Below are positions 31,871 through 40,761 of a stretch of DNA of 64,000 bases, one piece after another. The stretch covers positions 12,039 to 76,038 of the forward strand of contig DASWMP010000322.1 in the NCBI GenBank assembly GCA_036399695.1, read 5' to 3'. Every line of letters begins with the position of its first letter. Within the stretch, counting starts at the first letter, position 1. Source of the DNA: DASVEE01 sp036399695 (GTDB lineage Bacteria; Acidobacteriota; Thermoanaerobaculia; Gp7-AA8). Below the pieces are notes generated by a model. It did no database searches. It saw nothing but the letters and a program-made list of their open reading frames with translations, and was not told the origin of the DNA. The position numbers and the translations under genes are program-made.

Positions 31871-33133
31871 ATGTACGGATTACTCGCGCGTCGCAATGTA
31901 TTGACGATGATCCTGGCGGGCGGTATGGGTGAGCGGTTGTTTCCGCTCACGCGGGACCGTGCGAAGCCGGCGGTGCCGTTTGGCGGCCGCTATCGGATCA
32001 TCGACTTCGCGATCAACAACTTCATCAACTCCGGCTTCTTCAAGATCAAGGTGCTGACGCAGTTCAAATCGAACTCGCTGATCGAGCACATCACGCGCAC
32101 CTGGCGGCTCGTGCCGGAGATCGGGCAGTACGTGGACGTCGTGCCGGCGCAGATGCGCAAGGGGCCATTCTGGTTCCGTGGCACCGCGGACGCCGTCTTC
32201 CAGAACCTCGAGCTGATCTTCGACGAGAAGCCCGAATACGTCTGCGTCTTCGGCGGCGATCACATCTACAAAATGGATGTGAACCAGATGCTGCAGGAGC
32301 ACATCAACAACGACGCCGACCTCACGATCGCCACCGTGCCGGTGCCGGTCGAGGAGTCGGTGCACTTCGGCGTCGTGGAGATCGATTCCGACTACCGCGT
32401 CACCGGGTTCGTGGAGAAGCCAAAGGAGGGGGCCAAGACCATCCCCGACCGGCCGAACATGATCCTGGCGTCGATGGGCAACTACATCTTCAAGGCCAGC
32501 GTGATGATCGACGTGCTGCAGCGGAACGCGCTGCGCAACTCGGCGCACGACTTCGGCAAGGAGATCATCCCGGCGATGTACCCGCGGATGAAGGTGTTCG
32601 CGTACGACTTCGGCGCGAACCGCATCCCGGGCGAAGAGGCGCACAACCAGGGCTACTGGCGCGACGTCGGGACCATCGATTCGTATTTCGCGGCGGCGCT
32701 CGACCTCGTCTCGGTCACGCCGGCGTTCAACCTGTACAACCCGAGCTGGCCGATCATCTCCGCGCCGCTGCACCTGCCGCCCGGCAAGTTCGTCTTCGCC
32801 GATTCGGCCTCGCAGCGCATCGGCATCGCCACCGATTCGCTCGTCTCCGACGGGTCGATCATCTCGGGCGGCACGATCAACCGCTGCGTGCTGCATCCGC
32901 GCGTGCGCGTCAATTCGTACGCCGACATCGACGAGTCGATCCTCATGGACGGCGTCGAGGTCGGCCGCCATTCGAAGATCCGCCGCACGATCGTCGACAA
33001 GGGCGTGAAGATCCCGCCGCACACCACCATCGGCTACGACCTGGAAGCCGACCGCCAGCGCTTCACCGTCACCGAGTCCGGGATCGTGGTCGTCCCGAAA
33101 GGCTCGCTGATCGAGGAACGAGTCAACGCATGA
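31871..33133 (+). CDS. glgC: Glucose-1-phosphate adenylyltransferase (ADP-glucose pyrophosphorylase)
   Basis: 420 aa, committed step of glycogen synthesis: ATP plus glucose-1-phosphate to ADP-glucose. N-terminal nucleotidyltransferase motifs LAGGMGERLFPLTRDRAKPA, PFGGRYRIIDFAINN, FRGTADAVFQN and FGGDHIYKMD are diagnostic; VGFVEKPKEG is the sugar-phosphate region, and the C-terminal third is a left-handed beta helix with hexapeptide repeats (SIISGGTINRCVLHPRVRVNSYADIDESILMDGVEVG). ATG 31871 chosen. Overlaps rph by 4 bases. Confidence 0.96.
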   Translation: MYGLLARRNVLTMILAGGMGERLFPLTRDRAKPAVPFGGRYRIIDFAINNFINSGFFKIKVLTQFKSNSLIEHITRTWRLVPEIGQYVDVVPAQMRKGPFWFRGTADAVFQNLELIFDEKPEYVCVFGGDHIYKMDVNQMLQEHINNDADLTIATVPVPVEESVHFGVVEIDSDYRVTGFVEKPKEGAKTIPDRPNMILASMGNYIFKASVMIDVLQRNALRNSAHDFGKEIIPAMYPRMKVFAYDFGANRIPGEEAHNQGYWRDVGTIDSYFAAALDLVSVTPAFNLYNPSWPIISAPLHLPPGKFVFADSASQRIGIATDSLVSDGSIISGGTINRCVLHPRVRVNSYADIDESILMDGVEVGRHSKIRRTIVDKGVKIPPHTTIGYDLEADRQRFTVTESGIVVVPKGSLIEERVNA

Positions 33134-33909
33134 GTAAGCCCCGCCCGGACGGACGCGCAGCCGACGAGCTGCGTCCCGTCGTGTTCCGTACGAACTTCAC
33201 CAAGCACGCCGAAGGGTCGGTGCTGATCGAGATGGGGGACACGAAGGTCCTCTGCACCGCCTCCGTGCAGGAGAAGGTGCCGCCGTTCCTCTACCGCAGC
33301 GGCAAGGGCTGGGTCACGGCCGAATACGGCATGCTCCCGCGCGCCACGACGGACCGCGTCGAGCGCGAAGCCGCGCGCGGCAAGCAGGGCGGCCGCACGA
33401 TGGAGATCCAGCGCCTCATCGGCCGCTCCCTCCGAACCGCCGTCAACCCGGAGATGCTCGGCGAACGGACGATCTGGCTCGACTGCGACGTCATCCAGGC
33501 CGACGGCGGCACCCGCACCGCGTCGATCACCGGCGCCTATGTGGCGCTCGTGACCGCGCTCGGGCGGCTGTACGTCGACGGCAACCTGCAGAGCTGGCCG
33601 GTCGTGGACTTCGTGGCCGCGATCTCGGTCGGGATCGTCGGCGGCGTGCCGTCGCTCGATCTGAACTACGCCGAGGATTCGAAAGCCGGCGTCGACATGA
33701 ACGTCGTGGCCACCGGCAAGGGGCGCTTCGTCGAGCTCCAGGGCACCGCCGAAGGAGCCACCTTCAGCGACGAGGAAATGACGTCGATGGTCACCCTGGC
33801 CAAAGGCGGCATCGCCCAGCTCGTGGAGAAGCAGAAGGAAGTGCTGGCGCCGATTCTGACGCGCGTGGATCAGTTGGCGCGCGAACGGTTGAATCGGAAG
33901 TTTCGGTAG
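33130..33909 (+). CDS. rph: Ribonuclease PH
   Basis: 259 aa phosphorolytic 3'-5' exoribonuclease for tRNA 3' maturation. Motifs: SVLIEMGDTKVLCTASV, EYGMLPRATTDRVEREAARGKQGGRTMEIQRLIGRSLR, DCDVIQADGGTRTASITGA, and AEDSKAGVDMNVVATGKGRFVELQGTAEGATFSDEEM. Slightly longer than the usual 238-245 residues, mostly at the C-terminus. Starts within the glgC stop (ATGA). Followed by a family C palindrome. Confidence 0.97.
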   Translation: MSKPRPDGRAADELRPVVFRTNFTKHAEGSVLIEMGDTKVLCTASVQEKVPPFLYRSGKGWVTAEYGMLPRATTDRVEREAARGKQGGRTMEIQRLIGRSLRTAVNPEMLGERTIWLDCDVIQADGGTRTASITGAYVALVTALGRLYVDGNLQSWPVVDFVAAISVGIVGGVPSLDLNYAEDSKAGVDMNVVATGKGRFVELQGTAEGATFSDEEMTSMVTLAKGGIAQLVEKQKEVLAPILTRVDQLARERLNRKFR

Positions 33910-33913
33910 GGGC

Positions 33914-34022
33914 AGTTGTCGGTTTTTGGTTGTTGGTTTTTGGTGGGCTCCGCTGTTCGGTGGGATCCGCCGGTTTCCGCCGCGGGTCACACCAAAAACC
34001 GAAAACCAAACCCCAAAAACCG
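33914..34022. repeat. Family C palindromic element (TTGTTGG/TTTTTGG heptads)
   Basis: Left steps TTGTCGG, TTTTTGG, TTGTTGG, TTTTTGG; right arm CCAAAAACCGAAAACCAAA. Between convergent rph and yfhO-1 genes, where a shared terminator would be expected. Confidence 0.85.
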
Positions 34023-34031
34023 CCCCGCGCG

Positions 34032-36473
34032 CTATCGTTTCCTCGCGGCAATCCGCGGCGCCACGATCAACCCCACCACCGTCAGCACGAACACCCCCAC
34101 CCCCACCCGCCACGACCAGGGCGCGTAGCGCACGCGCACTTCCGTCGTCCCGGGCGGCACGGCGTAGCCGAGAAACGCGCCGTTCACGCGGATCATCGGG
34201 GCGGACTCGCCGTTGCGCGTGACCTGCCAGCCGGGCCACCAGGGGATCGAGCTCACGATGAGCGTCCAGCGTGGTGCGTTCACGCGCATCGTGTAATCGG
34301 CCGTGGAGAAACGCGTGAGCGCGAGGGTGGCGTTCGGGGACCCGGGCGGGCGAGGGACGAAAAAGTCGGTGCGGATGGCGTCGTCCTCGACTTTCAGCTC
34401 GTCGACGAGCGCGGTCACGGCGTAATCGGTGTGCTTCGTCAGCTTCTCGATGAACTCCGCGTCGCGGAACTCCGGCACCACGTTCTGCGCCACGTAAAAG
34501 CGCGGCAGCACGTCGTGGTTCTGATAGATGCGGCCATCGCGGCCGTCGTAAACGAGGCGATAGCGATCGCGGTCGCTCGGCTCGTACTGCGGCGGCGTGA
34601 TGACGTACTTCACGCCGAGGTAATCGAGCAGCCGCGTGTCGAGATTCGTCCACTTCGCGAAGTAGTCGGACGTGTCGTAGCCCGTCGCTACCCGCAGCAC
34701 GCCGAGGTAACGGCCGTTGGCCATCGGATCGTGCGCGCGGACGTCTTCGAGGCCGTAGATCGCCGAGACGTTCGGGAAGAAGATCGGACCGGTGCCGACG
34801 ATGCGGAACGGCGCCCGCTCCTGTGCCTTCAGCTCGAGCAGCTTCGCGATCAGCGGCGTCTTCGGATACATCATCCGCTCTGGCAGCACCGGGTTCCACG
34901 AGCGCCCCACGGCCCACAACTCCGCGATCACGGCCACGAGCACGAACAGCACGGCGAAATCGCGGGAGCGGCCGCGCAGCAGCGGCGCGAGTGCGGCCAG
35001 CGCCAGCACGACGATCGTCGGCAGCAGCGCCGCGACCGTCCCCTGCATCCAGGCCACCTTCTCGTAATCGACGTAGAAGAACATCCACGCTACCGAGATC
35101 GCGGCGCCGAGGATGCCGAGCAGGTAGGCGCGCGTATGGCCGCGCTGCAGCAGGTCGATGAGCGCCGCGGCCATCACCGCCACCATCAGCGCGAACAGCC
35201 CGCGCATGCGCATGTTCGCGGCGAGCCGGAAGAAGAAATGGAACACGTCGCTGATGACCGGCCAGACCATGATGATGCCGACCGAAATCAGCGTGATGAG
35301 CACGAACAGGGTCTCGCGCGAGCGCCAGCGCCGTGTGGCGACGATGTGCGCCACGAGCGCGAAGAAGCCGGCGATGCCGAGGTAGCCGGCGAAGCCGCTG
35401 ATGGCCTCGGCGTGCGACGGTCCCCACGCCTGCTCGAACGGCACTTCCCCGAAAAAGTGCGGCTGCACCGTGGCGATGAACGACGGCCAGTCGGAGAACG
35501 GCGTCATGATCCCGGGCGGGTTCGCCTTCAGCTCGTGGTAGCGCTTCGACTTCGTCACCGACTCGGCGAAGGGGATGAGAAACGGCGCCGCCAGCAGCGC
35601 CGCCACCGTCATGGCCCCGCCGAGCACCAGGACGTAGCGCAGCCCGTCGCGCCACGCCGGAAACGGCCGCTCCACGAACAGCAGCCAGAGCAGGAACATC
35701 ATCGCCAGGAAGAAGGTGTGCGAGACCGTCTCCGGATGCCCCCCGAACAGCATCGCCGCCCACAACGCCGCCGCGCCGGCGAACCGCGCGTACGTGACCC
35801 TCTCCGCCAGCAGATCCATGAGCCAGAGGACCCCGGGGATGAACGCCGCCACGGTCGCCAGCGGAAAGTGCAGCCAGACGACCAGGAATGTGCAGAATCC
35901 GTAACACATCCCGCCGATGACGCTGGCGATCTCCGAGTACCGCCTCCGGCAGAAGAGAAACGTAAGCGTCATGCCGATCAACAGCTTCCACGCGGCCTCG
36001 GCCGTCATGGCGTGCCCTAGATCGAGGGGGAGTGCGAGGATACGTAACGGCGACAAAGCGGAGCTCTGACCCGCTGCCAGGAGCGGATATCCTGCACCAG
36101 AAGCGGCGTTCCAGAGCGGCGCGGAGCCCGAAGACCAGCTCTCCCGAACCTGATGCGCCCACGGCACGAGCTGCAGCGCCAGGTCATTGAGCTGCGAGTT
36201 CTGCGTTTCCGGCGCATGCCGCGCCAGGTACGCCCAGGGCGGCAGCGTCTGCACGAAATCGACCGGCAGATTGACCGCGTCCGTGACCATCGGCCGGAAG
36301 AGAAACAGCAGCACGAGCAGATAGAAAAAAGACGCAACCCGGCGCCGCAACTCCACGCCCCCGCGCCGCAGCAACCAGACGGCCGCTGCATAGACGAGCC
36401 CGACGTAGATCCAGGTGGGGTTCAACACAGGGGGCGCATGATACCCGGCAGCGTGGCGCAGCCGAACTGGCAT
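34032..36473 (-). CDS. YfhO-type polytopic membrane protein, paralogue 1
   Basis: 813 aa. N-terminal half has about 12 membrane segments with DFVQTLPPWAYL, PWAHQVRESW and PLWNAASGAGYPLLA; these residues define the bacterial YfhO/GT-C-like family, which resembles glycosyltransferases of the Dol-P-sugar type. C-terminal part is an extracytoplasmic beta domain followed by one last membrane segment (WRVGVGVFVLTVVGLIV). Alignment with paralogue 2 suggests a later start (TTG at 36425, giving MNPTWIYV); the ATG at 36473 adds 16 residues. Likely modifies a surface polymer or lipid. Confidence 0.85.
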   Translation of the reverse strand: MPVRLRHAAGYHAPPVLNPTWIYVGLVYAAAVWLLRRGGVELRRRVASFFYLLVLLFLFRPMVTDAVNLPVDFVQTLPPWAYLARHAPETQNSQLNDLALQLVPWAHQVRESWSSGSAPLWNAASGAGYPLLAAGQSSALSPLRILALPLDLGHAMTAEAAWKLLIGMTLTFLFCRRRYSEIASVIGGMCYGFCTFLVVWLHFPLATVAAFIPGVLWLMDLLAERVTYARFAGAAALWAAMLFGGHPETVSHTFFLAMMFLLWLLFVERPFPAWRDGLRYVLVLGGAMTVAALLAAPFLIPFAESVTKSKRYHELKANPPGIMTPFSDWPSFIATVQPHFFGEVPFEQAWGPSHAEAISGFAGYLGIAGFFALVAHIVATRRWRSRETLFVLITLISVGIIMVWPVISDVFHFFFRLAANMRMRGLFALMVAVMAAALIDLLQRGHTRAYLLGILGAAISVAWMFFYVDYEKVAWMQGTVAALLPTIVVLALAALAPLLRGRSRDFAVLFVLVAVIAELWAVGRSWNPVLPERMMYPKTPLIAKLLELKAQERAPFRIVGTGPIFFPNVSAIYGLEDVRAHDPMANGRYLGVLRVATGYDTSDYFAKWTNLDTRLLDYLGVKYVITPPQYEPSDRDRYRLVYDGRDGRIYQNHDVLPRFYVAQNVVPEFRDAEFIEKLTKHTDYAVTALVDELKVEDDAIRTDFFVPRPPGSPNATLALTRFSTADYTMRVNAPRWTLIVSSIPWWPGWQVTRNGESAPMIRVNGAFLGYAVPPGTTEVRVRYAPWSWRVGVGVFVLTVVGLIVAPRIAARKR

Positions 36474-36505
36474 CGCGGCCGAAAAGCAACGATACTTTCA
36501 ACAGG

Positions 36506-36718
36506 ATGAAAAGCCGCGTCGTCACCTCTTCGCCCGATGTCATGGGCGGGACCCCCGTCTTTGCCGGGACACGTGTACCAGTAGAGACCCTGCTCGATTA
36601 CCTCGAGGGCGGCGATTCGATCGACGAGTTCCTTGAAGGCTTCCCCTCGGTCACGCGCGAGCAGGTGATCGCCTTTCTGGAGGAGACGAAAGCGCGCGTG
36701 CTCGCTGAAGTCGGATGA
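36506..36718 (+). CDS. DUF433-family antitoxin
   Basis: 70 aa. Sequence has the DUF433 pattern: GGTPVFAGTRVPVETLLDYLEGGDSIDEFLEGFPSVTREQVIAFLE, a HTH-like fold typical of antitoxins paired with PIN-like toxins. Its stop overlaps the next start (ATGA). The pair lies alone between two membrane protein genes, as expected for a mobile toxin-antitoxin cassette. Confidence 0.9.
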   Translation: MKSRVVTSSPDVMGGTPVFAGTRVPVETLLDYLEGGDSIDEFLEGFPSVTREQVIAFLEETKARVLAEVG

Positions 36719-37047
36719 GAATTCTGCTCGACGAGTGCGTCGACTGGCGGCTGCTCCGTGATCTAGCTGGCCATGAAGTGAGAACCGTTCGGCAGATGGG
36801 GTGGCTCTCATCGATGGATGGGGACCTGCTGCGCTCGGCCGAAGCCGAATTCGAAGCGCTGATCACGACCGACAAGAATCTGTCGTTTCAACAGAACGTC
36901 CTGAGCTTTGGTCTCGCCGTCGTCGTGCTGCAAGGCCGGACGTCGCGTCTCCAGCACCTTCGCGAGCTGGTTCCGCGGCTTCTCCAGGAACTGCCGAACG
37001 TACAAGCCGGAATGCTTCATACCGTCTCCTGGCGCGCCCTGAGTTGA
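36715..37047 (+). CDS. DUF5615 PIN-like toxin
   Basis: 110 aa. Begins MRILLDECVDWRLLRDLAGHEVRTV, the conserved start of DUF5615 (Mut7-C-like PIN fold) with acidic residues D6, E7 and D10 and, later, LITTDKNLSF. Would be an RNase neutralised by the DUF433 protein encoded just upstream (4-bp overlap). Overlaps the convergent yfhO-2 gene by 31 bp at its 3' end. Confidence 0.88.
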   Translation: MRILLDECVDWRLLRDLAGHEVRTVRQMGWLSSMDGDLLRSAEAEFEALITTDKNLSFQQNVLSFGLAVVVLQGRTSRLQHLRELVPRLLQELPNVQAGMLHTVSWRALS

Positions 37048-39266
37048 GCGGCGACGGCGACAGCCGTTAGAAAGCCGATCAACACGCCGACCCGGAAGCT
37101 CCAGGGCGCGTAATCCACCACCACCTCCCGGCTCCCGGCCGGCACGTCGAAGCCCACGAACGCGCCGTCCACTTTCACCACGTCAAAGCCCTTCGCGCGC
37201 CAGCCGGGGTAGAAGGGGATGCTGCTGACGATACGCGCCGGTTTCGAGGCGTCGATGCGGAGGCGGTAGCGGGTGCCGCGCTTGGCGATGATGCGCACGT
37301 TCGCGTCATCGGAGAAGAACCGCGGTTTGGCGGTGGCGTTTTCGTAGATGCGGCCGTCGGGGCCGTCGTAGAGGAGGCGGTGTTTCGGCAGGTCGCGGGC
37401 CGGTTCGGTGAGGATCCAGCGGACGTTGAGGCGGTCGAGCGCGGGCGAATCGGGCTCATTCCACTTGGCGAAGTACTCCTTCGTTTCGTACGACGAATGG
37501 GCGCGCAGCCAGGCGATGGCGGCGGCGCTGGCCATCGGGTCGTGCTGGCGGAGGTCGTCGACGCCGAAGAGGACGTGCGCGTTCGGGAACAGCACCGGCC
37601 CGAGGCCGACGACGCGATACGGGCCGGGAGCCTCGTCCACGAGCTTCTGCAGCGCGCCCGTCATGAGCGTGCCGGGATAAGCCTCGGACGCCGGGACGAC
37701 GGGGTTCCAGTCGCGCATGGCGAACCAGAGCTCGAAGAGCATGGCCGCGATGAGAAACACCGGGAAGACGGTCTGCTTCTGATGTGGGACAGACACTCTT
37801 GTCTGTCCGCCGATCAAAGCCACGAGCAGCACGACGCCGCTCGGCACCAGCACGCGCACATCCATCGGCGGCACCTGCAGCACGACGAACGCCCCGACCG
37901 CCGCCGCGAACAGCACACCGACGCCGCTGCCCAAGCGGCTCCGGTAATGCAGCAGGGCGGCGATCTGCATCGCCCCGAAGAAGCAGAACAGCAGCCGCAG
38001 GCGCGGGTTCATGATGGCGCCGACGATGCCGGCATACGGCGGCTCTCCCGGCGCCGAGCCGTTGAGAAACGCGAACGTGACGGCCATGGCCACGACGAAG
38101 AACAGCTCCACGGAACGCCAGGCCCGGCGGCGGATGACGTCCACGAGCACCCCGGCCCAGGCGGCGATGGCCAGCACGCCGGCGAAGCCGCCGAGCGTCT
38201 CCGCCGGCATCCCCAGCCCTCGCCCGAAGTAGCGCGGATGAAGCATCGGCGCGAGCGAGCGGAGATCGGAGTACGGCATGCCGAGGTACGCGTGCCCCTG
38301 CAACTCGGCGAAGCGATGCGAGCGTGTGGCGGCTTCGTAGAAAGGGAGCAGCAGCGGCGCCGCGAGCAGCGCCGCGCCGATCATTGCGAGGAGGATCGAC
38401 GCAACGAACCGCCCGCGCTGAAGATCAGGAACCGTGATGATCAGCCACAGCGCGTACGCGCCCGCGCCGAGTGCGATGAGCGTGAGGCTTTCCGGGTGAC
38501 CGCCAAAGGCGATCAGCGCGCCGAGGATGGCGCTCAGGGCGATGGCCTTGCGGCGGGAGCCGCCCCCCGCCACCGAATCGACTGCCAGCAGCACCACCGG
38601 CAGCCAGCACACCGTGCTGGCAATGGCGAAGTGCAGCCACACGACCACGAACGAGCAGAACCCGAACGCCACCGCGCCGGCCACGCTCGGCAGCTCCCCG
38701 TACCCGCGGCGACGGCAGAACAGATACATCCCCGTCAACGCCACGAGCAGCTTCATCGCGGCTTCGGCGGCGATGGACGGCCCGAGGGGCAGCGGCAGCG
38801 CGAGCAGCCGGAACGGCGAGAGCGCGGCACTCTGCGCGTTCGCCAACAGCGGATACCCGAGCCCGGCGCGCTCGTTCCAGAGCGGCACGTCCAGCGCGCG
38901 CCACGACTCCCGCACCTGATGCGCCCACGGCACCGTCTGCATCGGCAGATCGTGGATCTCGAAGTTCGAAACCCCGAACTTATCCAGCGCCCCATACGCC
39001 GACCAGGGCGGCAGCAGCCGGATCACGTCCACCGGATAGTTGACGACGTTCGCCACCAGCGGACGCCAGAGGAACGCCAGCACCAGCAGGTAGAAGAGGG
39101 CGGCGATGCGCCAGGGAACGAGAGGACGTTGTTCGTTGTCCGTTGTCCGTTGTCCGTGCTCCGCTGCACGATGGTCACGGCGGAGCGCAGCGCGGACAAC
39201 GGAAAACGAACAACGGGCAACGACGATCCCGTACACCACGAGCACCAGCAGCCACGCGAGGTTCAT
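37017..39266 (-). CDS. YfhO-type polytopic membrane protein, paralogue 2
   Basis: 749 aa from ATG 39266 (ATGA overlap with tyrA). Same architecture and motifs as paralogue 1: PVDVIRLLPPWSAY, TVPWAHQVRESW, LWNERAGLGYPLLA, WSFRVGVLIGFL. Two palindromic elements sit inside it in frame: family D at residues about 15-46 and family E at about 487-495 (GGQTRVSVPH). Relative to paralogue 1 the first places about 25 extra residues between the first two membrane segments. Longer frame to 39749 is antisense to the tyrA end and rejected. Putative lipid- or polymer-glycosyltransferase. Confidence 0.85.
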   Translation of the reverse strand: MNLAWLLVLVVYGIVVARCSFSVVRAALRRDHRAAEHGQRTTDNEQRPLVPWRIAALFYLLVLAFLWRPLVANVVNYPVDVIRLLPPWSAYGALDKFGVSNFEIHDLPMQTVPWAHQVRESWRALDVPLWNERAGLGYPLLANAQSAALSPFRLLALPLPLGPSIAAEAAMKLLVALTGMYLFCRRRGYGELPSVAGAVAFGFCSFVVVWLHFAIASTVCWLPVVLLAVDSVAGGGSRRKAIALSAILGALIAFGGHPESLTLIALGAGAYALWLIITVPDLQRGRFVASILLAMIGAALLAAPLLLPFYEAATRSHRFAELQGHAYLGMPYSDLRSLAPMLHPRYFGRGLGMPAETLGGFAGVLAIAAWAGVLVDVIRRRAWRSVELFFVVAMAVTFAFLNGSAPGEPPYAGIVGAIMNPRLRLLFCFFGAMQIAALLHYRSRLGSGVGVLFAAAVGAFVVLQVPPMDVRVLVPSGVVLLVALIGGQTRVSVPHQKQTVFPVFLIAAMLFELWFAMRDWNPVVPASEAYPGTLMTGALQKLVDEAPGPYRVVGLGPVLFPNAHVLFGVDDLRQHDPMASAAAIAWLRAHSSYETKEYFAKWNEPDSPALDRLNVRWILTEPARDLPKHRLLYDGPDGRIYENATAKPRFFSDDANVRIIAKRGTRYRLRIDASKPARIVSSIPFYPGWRAKGFDVVKVDGAFVGFDVPAGSREVVVDYAPWSFRVGVLIGFLTAVAVAAQLRARQETV
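37782..37808. repeat. Family E hairpin inside yfhO-2
   Basis: GGACAGACA, loop CTCT, TGTCTGTCC; frame open. Encodes GGQTRVSVPH between two hydrophobic stretches of the protein. Confidence 0.85.
39127..39222. repeat. Family D palindrome (TTGTCCG heptads) inside yfhO-2
   Basis: Left arm steps TTGTTCG, TTGTCCG, TTGTCCG, TTGTCCG, then TGCTCCG; right arm CGGACAACGGAAAACGAACA. Read in frame on the minus strand as the segment around EHGQRTTDNEQRPL. Confidence 0.85.
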
Positions 39267-40099
39267 AGGGCGTCGTAGAGTTTGCGGGCCTGGTCGTAGG
39301 CGGCGACGTCGCCGTCGATGATGGCGCGGACGAGCTTGGCCAGTTCTTCCGCGTGCCGCGCGAGTTGCTCGCGGTTCGCGGCGACGATCGGGGCCCAGAC
39401 GCTGCCGTCGCTGCCGGCCAGGCGGAGGAACGTGCGCAGGCCGCTGCCGGCGAACCGGAGCTGGTCCTCGTCGAGGTAAGCGGCGAGGGCGGTGGAGAGG
39501 ATCTGCGGCAGATGGCTCGTCAGGGCGACGCCGGCGTCGTGCTCGCGCGCGTCGACGCGGTCGCGGATCGCGCCGCACGCGTCGATCATCGAGTCGACGA
39601 GCGGGTCGTCGGCGTCGACGAACCAGCGGTGGTTCTCGAACAGATCTGCGCGCGCCGCCGCGAGGCCGCGCTCCTGCGAGCCGGCCATCGGGTGACCGGC
39701 GATGAAGCGTGTGGTGGCGGCGTCGCGCAGCGGGGCCATGACGCTGCACACGGAGGTCACGGTGGCGGGGGTGCGCAGGGTGCGCAGGATGCGCACCGCG
39801 ATATCCACCGGGGTGGCCAGGATGATCAGATCCGGTGGGGGACCGGGGGAGACGATGGGACCAATGGGACCAATAGGACCGATGGGACTAATGCCTTCGG
39901 GTGGGCTCCCATTGGTCCCATCTGTCCCATAGGTCCCATCGTCCCTTGTGGACCACCGCTCATCCGCCGCCTCCGCCCCCCGCGCGGCCTCCGGGCTCAC
40001 CTGCGGGTCCACGAACGCCACCCGCCAGCCGCTTGCGCGGAGGCGGATGCCGATCGAGCCGCCGATCAGGCCGAGGCCGGCGATGAGGACGCGGGGCAT
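39263..40099 (-). CDS. tyrA: Prephenate/arogenate dehydrogenase
   Basis: 278 aa, oxidative step to tyrosine. Rossmann motif VLIAGLGLIGGSIGIRLRASG, strand FVDPQ, DLIILATPVDIAVRIL, then HPMAGSQERGLAAARADLFENHRWFV (substrate His region) and the helical C-terminal domain (LTSHLPQILSTALAAYL, LRTFLRLAGSDGSVWAPIVAAN). Residues about 51-85 (TRDDGTYGTDGTNG ... PIGPIGPIGPIV) are encoded by an in-frame family A palindrome between beta strands of the nucleotide-binding domain. Ends inside the start codon of yfhO-2. Confidence 0.93.
   Translation of the reverse strand: MPRVLIAGLGLIGGSIGIRLRASGWRVAFVDPQVSPEAARGAEAADERWSTRDDGTYGTDGTNGSPPEGISPIGPIGPIGPIVSPGPPPDLIILATPVDIAVRILRTLRTPATVTSVCSVMAPLRDAATTRFIAGHPMAGSQERGLAAARADLFENHRWFVDADDPLVDSMIDACGAIRDRVDAREHDAGVALTSHLPQILSTALAAYLDEDQLRFAGSGLRTFLRLAGSDGSVWAPIVAANREQLARHAEELAKLVRAIIDGDVAAYDQARKLYDAL
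39851..39945. repeat. Family A palindrome inside tyrA
   Basis: Left 9-mers ATGGGACCA, ATGGGACCA, ATAGGACCG, ATGGGACTA; right arm CCCATTGGTCCCATCTGT and CCCATAGGTCCCATCG. Frame is open; encodes a Gly/Pro/Ile-rich loop. Confidence 0.85.
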
Positions 40100-40103
40100 G
40101 GCA

Positions 40104-40643
40104 TCAGCGCGTCATCAGCACGAGCGTGCGATCCACCACCTGGGACGTCGTCACGTCAAAATACGGACGCTGGATCGTCACGCGGGGGCGGTTCGGGCGT
40201 GGGGTGATGTCGGCGGCGCGGTAGCTGCCGACGGCTTTCGTCACGTCCGTATTCAGGCCGAGCTGCTTTGTGATCGGCTCGATGGCCTTCACGTCGCCGG
40301 CGAGGTCGCCCGTGCGGTAGTAGGCCGGCGGCTTCGCGGCGCTCAGGTTGTTCGTGGCGTCCGGGGCCACGCCGCTGTACCCATAGGATTTGGCGTAGAA
40401 CTGCGCCACTTCCTCGACCGAGGCTTCAGTGTCGTAGATGGCGGTCGGAGGCGGCTCCTGGTTCGGGGCCATCGTCTTATGTGCGTTCTTCGTCGCCTCG
40501 GTCAACTGGCCGAGGTAGCGCGCGCCGGGGTAGACCACGAAGCTGAAGGCTTCGGGCTCCGCGTACTCCTCTTCCTTGTTGCAGGCAGCCAGCGCGGCGA
40601 GCACGAGCAGCGCGGCCAGAATGACTCTCAATTTCGTACGCAT
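40104..40643 (-). CDS. Lipoprotein of unknown function (179 aa)
   Basis: From ATG 40643: signal MRTKLRVILAALLVLAALAAC with lipobox LAALAAC. Mature domain about 155 residues, alpha/beta: FSFVVYPGARYLGQLTEATKNAH, SVEEVAQFYAKSYGYSGV, YYRTGDLAGDVKAIEPITKQLGL. The 'VYPGAR...V..fY...l' pattern is common in small secreted proteins of this type. Longer frame to 40781 begins in a family B palindrome and is rejected. Function not known. Confidence 0.78.
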   Translation of the reverse strand: MRTKLRVILAALLVLAALAACNKEEEYAEPEAFSFVVYPGARYLGQLTEATKNAHKTMAPNQEPPPTAIYDTEASVEEVAQFYAKSYGYSGVAPDATNNLSAAKPPAYYRTGDLAGDVKAIEPITKQLGLNTDVTKAVGSYRAADITPRPNRPRVTIQRPYFDVTTSQVVDRTLVLMTR

Positions 40644-40670
40644 GAATGGGTTTCTCTCTATGGGCAGTTC

Positions 40671-40744
40671 AGTTGGCGGTTGGCAGTTGGCGGTGGCCTT
40701 GACGATGGTTGACTCCCGCCAACTGCCAACCGCCAACTGCCAAC
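40671..40744. repeat. Family B palindromic element (TTGGCGG/TTGGCAG heptads)
   Basis: Steps TTGGCGG, TTGGCAG, TTGGCGG on the left; CCGCCAACTGCCAACCGCCA on the right. Upstream of the lipoprotein gene. Confidence 0.85.
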
Positions 40745-40761
40745 AGCCTTTGCGGCGCGGA

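Noticed and set aside
33034..36162. 1042-aa minus-strand ORF (and 696-aa plus-strand ORF 33930-36020)
   Set aside because: Low-complexity Arg/Ala/Gly/His-rich shadows of rph and yfhO-1; the real genes have motifs and start signals.
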